Source of the DNA: an uncultured Gemmataceae bacterium
GTDB lineage: Bacteria; Planctomycetota; Planctomycetia; Gemmatales; Gemmataceae
Direction: 5' to 3'
NCBI GenBank assembly: GCA_937923405.1
Contig: CALDUY010000026.1
Coordinates: 1-64,000 of the forward strand
DNA: 64,000 bases
A program made the translations under genes and the position numbers. Of this stretch, positions 59,123 through 64,000 are shown one piece after another. Within the stretch, counting starts at the first letter, position 1. Every line of letters begins with the position of its first letter. A model generated the notes under the pieces. It was not told where the DNA came from, searched no databases, and worked only from the letters and a program-made list of their open reading frames with translations.

Positions 59123-61582
59123 TCACGGGACATTGCGCAGCGGCGGCAGCCCCCAAACGCGGATACTGGAGTCGAGGCTGCCCGAGGCGAGGTGCCTCCC
59201 GCTCAAGGGGAAGCACAACGACGTCACCTGATTGGTATGTCCCGCATAGACCTGTTCCAGGTGCTTGTCCTTGAGATCCCACAGGCGGATCTGATGATTC
59301 TCGCCGGCGGCCGCCAGCCGTCGTCCATCGGGGGAGAGGGCCACCGCCCAGACGGCTCCAAGATTGGGGAACACATGGACGGTTTGCCCCTTTTCCAGAT
59401 CCCAGAGGCGCACCGTGCCGTCGTAGCTACCCGAGGCCATGAGCTTACCATCGGCGCTGACCGAGATCGAGGAAACGATGCCTGTGTGCCCCGTCAAGGT
59501 ACGAATTTCGCGCCCCTCGTTGATGTCCCAGTGCTTGATGGACCGATCCATGCTAGCGGACAACAGTTGATGGCCGCCTCCGCCTCGATAAGCCAACGCC
59601 GTGACCGCTTCTTTGTGTCCGAAAAATGGCTTGAGAGTCTTTCTGCTATCCGCGTCAATCCAGCGGACGATCTCGGCGGCAGCGGTAAACAGTTCATTCG
59701 TCGAAAGCCCATACAGGGCACAGCTGACCTTGGCAGCCTCGTGAGGATACATCTTAATCAGATCTCCTTTAGCCGCGTTCCAGGTGCGAACACTGTTATC
59801 ATTACCGGCAGTGATGAGCTGCTGACCATCGCGACTAAAGTCGACCCAGTTGGTGCCGCCCTTGTGTCCCGAGAGCGTGACGAGCGGCTTTTTGCCAACC
59901 AGATCCCAGATCTTCACTGAGCCATCTTCACCGCTGGACGCCAACCGTACTCCATCGGTGGCGAAAGTAATGTGAGTCACCCCCTTGGTATGTGCCCGGT
60001 CCAGATGCAGCGAGAAATGAACGCCTTCCGGAAGCGACTGAAGTTGAACAGTTGATGGCGGCGGTGGTTGTTGCGGTTGCTGAACGACCACGACAGGCGG
60101 TCGTTTTTCATCGTCGTCCTCGTTCTTCACCTTCGGCGCGGGCGGCGTAGGCCCAATCACCAGAAAGGCAATGACGCCTCCCACCATCGCCAGTACCCCG
60201 AACACGACCCCCACCAAAGCCAGGATCGGCATAATCCCCGAGGACTTTTGCACTGGACGCGGCCTCGGTCCTCGACGTGGACTATCGTCATCGTCGTCGT
60301 CACGAGAACGCAGGCGTGAAGGAGAAACGGGCGGGGCTGGCACGATCTTTTTGCCCGATTTCGACGAGGCCGAGGCTTGCTTGCGCCGTGCCGAAGAACT
60401 TGAGCTGGAGTTGGAACCCAAGTTGGAGGTCGAGCTTTTGCTGGAACGGTGGCTGGACGTTGAGCTAGCAGGTCCCGTTCCTGGTAAGTACGACGACGTT
60501 GGCTTGCCATTACTCTTTGTCTGGCGAGCTGGCCCCTGGGGAGTCGGCAACGTGGCGCAGAAGGGGGCCAACGCTTCGGCTACTTCGGCACAACTGGAGT
60601 AACGCGCGCTGGGAGCCTTAGCCATCATCTTGGCTACCACTGCCGCCACCTCAGCGGGAACGTCGGGACGACGTTGCTGCAGTGCAACCGGATCGCGCAT
60701 CTGATGCCAGAGCAGCTTTTGCGTCACCGTTCCTTCCGCGAAGGGCGGGGTTCCGGCCAACAGGGCATACATCGTCGCGCCGAGGCTGTAAATGTCGGCA
60801 CGCAGATCGACATTGTGCAGATTGATGGCTTGCTCGGGAGCCAGATAGTCCGCCGTTCCCATAACGGTGTGTTCGTCGAACTTCTTGGTCACTGACTCTT
60901 GGCCATCGGGGGAGAATCGAGCCAAGCCCATGTCGAGGATCTTGACTACGCCCGTGGGATCGACAAGGAGATTTCCCGGCTTGATGTCGCGATGAATCAG
61001 CCCTTGAGCATGGGCATGGTCCAGCCCCAGAGCCGTCTGGCGGATGTAGTCACAAGCGATGGGCACCGACAGCGGCCCGCTGGTCTGGAGTACCTGTTCC
61101 AGACTGGGTCCGTTGACAAACTCCATCACCAGAATGAAGAGTTGACCCTCTTGGCGAAAATCGTAAGCGCGAACGATATTGGGATGGTCGAGGACGGCGG
61201 CGGCCTGAGCTTCACGACGAAACCGCTCCAGAATGGCGGGATCGTTGGAGATGGACGGCGGCACCACTTTCAGAGCCACACGCCGCTTCATCACTTCGTG
61301 TTCGGCCAGATAGACCGTCCCGGTTCCGCCAGAGCCAATCCGTTCCAGGATCCGATATCCGCCAATGTTAAATCCCTTGTACCGTCCTTGAAGGAATTGC
61401 TCGGCTTGAAAATTGGTCAGCAGTCCTTCGCGAACGAGCAAAGCAGCAAACTTCTTGGGGTCGGGCGGCAACGTGTCGTCCTGGCGGCGTCGTTCGAGGT
61501 AGGCATCGAGACGGCGGGGATCGACCTGATTCGATTTTCGCACAAGTTCGAGAAAGTCGTCGATCGTATCGGGTGCCGGCAT
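59123..61582 (-). CDS. Ser/Thr protein kinase with C-terminal WD40 propeller
   Basis: An 819-aa protein. The N-terminal helical region is followed by a Hanks-type kinase (about 75-340): GSGGTGTVY, ALKVV, HRDIKPGN, DMGLAR (DFG variant) and LAPEQ. A Ser/Lys/Arg-rich linker leads to one membrane helix (about 455-480; IMPILALVGVVFGVLAMVGG), then seven WD40 repeats (VKIWDLVGKKP, VRTWNAAKGDL, IKHWDINEGRE, VRLWDLEKGQT and others). It is typical of planctomycete kinases with a sensory propeller, here outside the membrane. The start at ATG 61582 has GGGGGAA upstream; the frame to 61687 is less likely. Confidence 0.9.
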   Translation of the reverse strand: MPAPDTIDDFLELVRKSNQVDPRRLDAYLERRRQDDTLPPDPKKFAALLVREGLLTNFQAEQFLQGRYKGFNIGGYRILERIGSGGTGTVYLAEHEVMKRRVALKVVPPSISNDPAILERFRREAQAAAVLDHPNIVRAYDFRQEGQLFILVMEFVNGPSLEQVLQTSGPLSVPIACDYIRQTALGLDHAHAQGLIHRDIKPGNLLVDPTGVVKILDMGLARFSPDGQESVTKKFDEHTVMGTADYLAPEQAINLHNVDLRADIYSLGATMYALLAGTPPFAEGTVTQKLLWHQMRDPVALQQRRPDVPAEVAAVVAKMMAKAPSARYSSCAEVAEALAPFCATLPTPQGPARQTKSNGKPTSSYLPGTGPASSTSSHRSSKSSTSNLGSNSSSSSSARRKQASASSKSGKKIVPAPPVSPSRLRSRDDDDDDSPRRGPRPRPVQKSSGIMPILALVGVVFGVLAMVGGVIAFLVIGPTPPAPKVKNEDDDEKRPPVVVVQQPQQPPPPSTVQLQSLPEGVHFSLHLDRAHTKGVTHITFATDGVRLASSGEDGSVKIWDLVGKKPLVTLSGHKGGTNWVDFSRDGQQLITAGNDNSVRTWNAAKGDLIKMYPHEAAKVSCALYGLSTNELFTAAAEIVRWIDADSRKTLKPFFGHKEAVTALAYRGGGGHQLLSASMDRSIKHWDINEGREIRTLTGHTGIVSSISVSADGKLMASGSYDGTVRLWDLEKGQTVHVFPNLGAVWAVALSPDGRRLAAAGENHQIRLWDLKDKHLEQVYAGHTNQVTSLCFPLSGRHLASGSLDSSIRVWGLPPLRNVP

Positions 61583-61869
61583 CTGTTCCCCCAACGTCGG
61601 TGTAAGGTCCCCCCTCAGCAAGAAATGGTGGAATGGGATCCTTCCGCGGAGATCGCGGCGATCCCTAGCCGAAGGGGTAGCAGTCATCCCGTAACCAAAG
61701 ATAACTATATGCTATGAATGTAACATCTACTTTGAGAAGACGGGAAGAAAAATCACAATGTGACGGTTACTCGTCCGACTGTAAAGAGAGAGGCTACGGA
61801 TAATCGATGCAGCTGATGTGACTGAATCCCTCCTCTGAACTGGGGATTGTCCGAACTATGCCGCTGGCG

Positions 61870-62019
61870 AAGTAGATCGCAGGCTAAAGCCTGCGACTAC
61901 CTGTCCTAATTTGGTAGCCGCAGGCTTTAGCCTGCGAACAATTTTTTAGCCTGCGAACAGATTGGTAGCCGCAGGCTTTAGCCTGCGAACAGTTCTTTAG
62001 GCTTCAGCCTGCGAACGGA
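61870..62019. repeat. Cluster of GCAGGCTNNAGCCTGC palindromes, copy E
   Basis: At least five units of GTAGCCGCAGGCTTTAGCCTGCGAA or halves of it lie between the kinase-WD40 gene and the TROVE-like gene, some in the opposite orientation. The spacing (30-60 nt) is irregular and the sequence palindromic, so this is a REP-like array, not CRISPR. The last unit is 16 nt from the stop codon of the TROVE-like gene. The rest of 61583-61869 shows no gene. Confidence 0.7.
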
Positions 62020-62034
62020 TTCCGATGGGCGCTG

Positions 62035-63522
62035 CTACTTCGCCTTCCGCTTCGGTAGTGGGTAGGCAAAGATGTCCTGCAACAACTCCGAACGTGAAGA
62101 CTGCGACAACAGCGGCAGCACGTTCGGCAGCGAGTAATAGTCTCCAGTGAAGTGGAACACGCTCACTGGAATGCCGAGTTTCTTGCACGTCTTCTCAATG
62201 CGATCTGTTGCCGCTCCGACACGGAGGATGACGACGTTGGGCGGAACGCGCATCTCCTTGACGTACTGCGTGTAGGCCTCGCTGAACATCGGAGCCGTGT
62301 TCTCCTCTTCATCCGTGACGAAGACGAGCTGTTCGACGTACTGCTTGGCTTGCCGCAGCGCGTCGATGGCACAACCGATCGACGTACCACCGCCTGGTCG
62401 GATGCCCTCCAGGGCCGCCTCCCAGGCCGACAGATCGACGCCGCGCGGCGTCAGCATCTGGGCCGATGTATCGAAGACGTAAGCGAACAGTTCGGAATCC
62501 GTCACCGCGCTGAGGAGTGCGCCGAGCCGCTTGCCGACTTCCAGCGCTACGCTCATTGAGCCGGAGCGGTCCAGCAGCATGGCCGTGGGGCGCAAGATCC
62601 GCCCTCGAGTGCGAACGCGAGCATTGGTGACCTCGCGCAGCGACTCTGCCAGCTCCTCCGAGACACCAGCGGCTTCGGCGGCCACGTCTGCCTTGTACGC
62701 CGACACGCGCTCATCCTTCTTGGCCTCCGCCAACTTTTGCTGCACCAGCTGGTGGATCGCCTCGTCCTGCAGCGAGCCGCGCTTCCGAAGCGAACCGATG
62801 CTGTTAATCAGTTCCATCGGAGTCATCGTCTCGACCAACGCGCGGACGACGTTCGGCGACATTTCTCGGACTACCGACACCGCCACCTTGTAGGGGATCT
62901 TGTGGGTCCGAATTGCCTCGGCCTGCGCGTCGCTATTCGTCGCGCGAGCCAGCTGCTTCAGTGCGAACAGCTTGCTGTCCGGAGGCGGAACTTCGTCGAA
63001 CAGAATCTGCTGCGCTCGTGCATCCGGCTTGACGTGCAACAGCGCGTACAGCCGCTTGATTGCCTTGCGGGCCGTCAGCACTGTACGGTCGAACCACTCG
63101 GCGTTTTGCTCGCGCTGGCGTAGATAGCGCGTGACCTCCGTGCGCAGCGAACGTGGCAGAGCGGTGAACAACCCGATCTCCTCGATCTTGGTCTCCTTCT
63201 TGTCGCGCCGCTTGACCTTCTTGCCGAGGATGAAATCGACGACGCGAAGCACCTGGAACGGCGGTAGCTGGCGCAGCAGCGCCAAGCCCACGTCACGATG
63301 TCCCTCAAACAGCGACAAAGCCAAGATCACCACGAACATTTCCTTGTGGTCACGGACTTCGCCCTTGTCGAAGTACCACGCCGCCAGGTGAACGTAGAAG
63401 CGTGGATCTTTTTCGCACAGTTGCTGATGGACCGGCCATAGTTCCATCAGTTGGCGATGCGGCGTGGTCAGCAAGGTGTTGAGAATCTCCAGCCGTGGGT
63501 CGGACTCTCGGATCTGGCTCAT
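62035..63522 (-). CDS. TROVE/vWA-domain protein (Ro60-like)
   Basis: A 495-aa protein. The N-terminal 290 residues are alpha-helical repeats resembling the TROVE domain (LIEWTRTLxxL-like helices; IPYKVAVSVVREMSPNVVRAL). The C-terminal von Willebrand A domain keeps its MIDAS: DRSGSMS (DxSxS), GGGTSIG (Thr) and VTDEEEN (Asp). This is the architecture of Ro60/Rsr, an RNA-binding ring that holds Y RNAs and structured RNAs in RNA quality control. AGGAG lies 10 nt before ATG 63522. Whether the TROVE ring is complete, and which RNA it binds, cannot be told from the sequence. Confidence 0.62.
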   Translation of the reverse strand: MSQIRESDPRLEILNTLLTTPHRQLMELWPVHQQLCEKDPRFYVHLAAWYFDKGEVRDHKEMFVVILALSLFEGHRDVGLALLRQLPPFQVLRVVDFILGKKVKRRDKKETKIEEIGLFTALPRSLRTEVTRYLRQREQNAEWFDRTVLTARKAIKRLYALLHVKPDARAQQILFDEVPPPDSKLFALKQLARATNSDAQAEAIRTHKIPYKVAVSVVREMSPNVVRALVETMTPMELINSIGSLRKRGSLQDEAIHQLVQQKLAEAKKDERVSAYKADVAAEAAGVSEELAESLREVTNARVRTRGRILRPTAMLLDRSGSMSVALEVGKRLGALLSAVTDSELFAYVFDTSAQMLTPRGVDLSAWEAALEGIRPGGGTSIGCAIDALRQAKQYVEQLVFVTDEEENTAPMFSEAYTQYVKEMRVPPNVVILRVGAATDRIEKTCKKLGIPVSVFHFTGDYYSLPNVLPLLSQSSRSELLQDIFAYPLPKRKAK

Positions 63523-63633
63523 GGGCAATTTCTCCTGCTGACGGTGGTTGTATTGTCTTCAAGACAGCGCCAGATCCGATGGGGTTCACCGGTAGCGTGT
63601 TGGAATCCGAGTCGGCCCGTTAGTTGAGATCCT

Positions 63634-63655
63634 CTCGCCCCTTTGGGGAGAGGAG
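63634..63655. repeat. Third GGGGAGAG-family repeat
   Basis: CCTCTCGCCCCTTTGGGGAGAGG forms a stem with a G bulge. It is related to the clusters at 21901 and 23672. Confidence 0.5.
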
Positions 63656-63684
63656 AGAAAGGACTCGTCCGAACATTTCAACTT

Positions 63685-63756
63685 GTGTAACTCCTACTTT
63701 TTAATATCCATTTTTCGATTGCGTAATTTCTACTCTTTAATAACTATTTTTCGACT
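63685..63756. repeat. Tandem AT-rich 36-bp repeat
   Basis: Two adjacent 36-nt units (63685-63720 and 63721-63756) agree at most positions, both containing GTAAYTYCTACTYTTTAATA and ATTTTTCGA. They lie about 100 nt before the ABC permease start and may be its upstream promoter region or a protein-binding array. The rest of 63523-63853 shows no gene. Confidence 0.6.
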
Positions 63757-63853
63757 CTAGTTATCTCGTATGACATTGTGCGGATTGACCCTGCCGCTCC
63801 GTTCGTGCTATAGCAACAGCGAGAAAACGTGGTCCGAACGCGAAAGGCGTGTC

Positions 63854-64000
63854 GTGGGTAGGTTCCGCCTGTTGCCGTGGGAGTATGGCGTTCGCAATCT
63901 GTTTCGGCGACCGAGTCGCACGGTGTTGACTCTCGTGGGGTTGACGCTGGTGGTACTGTTGGTGCTGACGGTCGTCGGCTTCATTCGCGGATTGGAAGCG
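63854..64000 (+). CDS. FtsX-type ABC permease, 5' end only
   Basis: The first 49 codons of a gene that leaves the right edge. After a basic start ([18 protein letters not shown]) comes a membrane helix ([20 protein letters not shown]) as in MacB/FtsX-like permeases. The start is likely GTG 63854; an in-frame ATG at 63770 is possible but adds residues unlike the family. The tandem repeat at 63685-63756 lies upstream. Confidence 0.6.
   Translation, partial: MGRFRLLPWEYGVRNLFRRPSRTVLTLVGLTLVVLLVLTVVGFIRGLEA

Noticed and set aside
61870..62019. CRISPR array
   Set aside because: Units are palindromic, irregularly spaced, in both orientations and found elsewhere as single copies; no cas genes.

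Overview
The window reads as chromosomal DNA of a planctomycete, most likely of the Gemmata group (order Gemmatales). This is inferred from protein families, not from an rRNA sequence. The evidence is a DUF1501/Tat protein beside a DUF1549-DUF1553 cytochrome-type protein, a DUF1559 prepilin-like protein, a BBP7-type outer-membrane barrel, Ser/Thr kinases (one fused to WD40 repeats), two exported proteins with an N-terminal L-E-x-L-E-A-R signature, an ECF sigma/anti-sigma pair, and many short palindromic repeats. Most genes have a recognisable Shine-Dalgarno site, and ATGA-type overlaps are common.

Layout. 1-400: on the minus strand, a predicted small RNA and then what looks like the promoter and boxA of an rRNA operon leaving the left edge. 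408-2824: purQ-nadC-birA. 3191-5065: SNF2 helicase. 5099-9483 (minus): secreted repeat protein, glgB and a coupled vanadium-haloperoxidase-like gene. 9692-10691 (minus): FliA/WhiG-type sigma factor with a highly structured leader. 11074-14266: TPR/DUF3299-like protein and a membrane Ser/Thr kinase. 14454-20327 (minus): REC-GAF regulator, subtilisin-like protease, TssG and ClpV, a partial type VI secretion locus. 20455-26954 (minus): radical SAM HemN/HemW-like protein, DUF1501 protein, DUF1549/1553 protein. 27414-30359: trypsin-like exported protease. 30464-31243: Rad52-like protein. 31297-33903 (minus): ECF sigma, anti-sigma and PQQ-propeller protein.

34096-45365 is the most coherent system. 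A minus-strand operon encodes DabA and two NuoL/NuoM-like membrane proteins (a DAB inorganic-carbon pump). Divergent from it lie a sensor kinase, an NtrC-type sigma-54 activator and a SulP anion transporter. A consensus sigma-54 promoter (TGGCACG-N4-TTGCT) precedes dabA, and a near-consensus one (CGGCACG-N4-TTGCA) precedes sulP. The simplest reading is a self-contained, two-component, sigma-54-controlled bicarbonate/CO2 uptake regulon.

45665-45737: tRNA-Phe(GAA). 46016-50217: an exported beta-structure protein, a DUF1559 protein, a HEAT lipoprotein and a purine nucleoside phosphorylase. 50385-55300 (minus): MacAB-like exporter with adaptor, ATPase and two different permeases. 55413-57499: HemX/CcsA-like protein and hemA. 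57701-58990: BBP7 barrel. 59123-61582 (minus): kinase-WD40. 62035-63522 (minus): TROVE/vWA (Ro60-like) protein. 63854-64000: start of another FtsX-type permease.

Non-coding structure is rich. There is a MITE-like family with CTAG-ending inverted repeats around GCAGGCTNNAGCCTGC palindromes, a GGGGAGAGGGG repeat family, a 36-bp tandem repeat, and several long hairpins.
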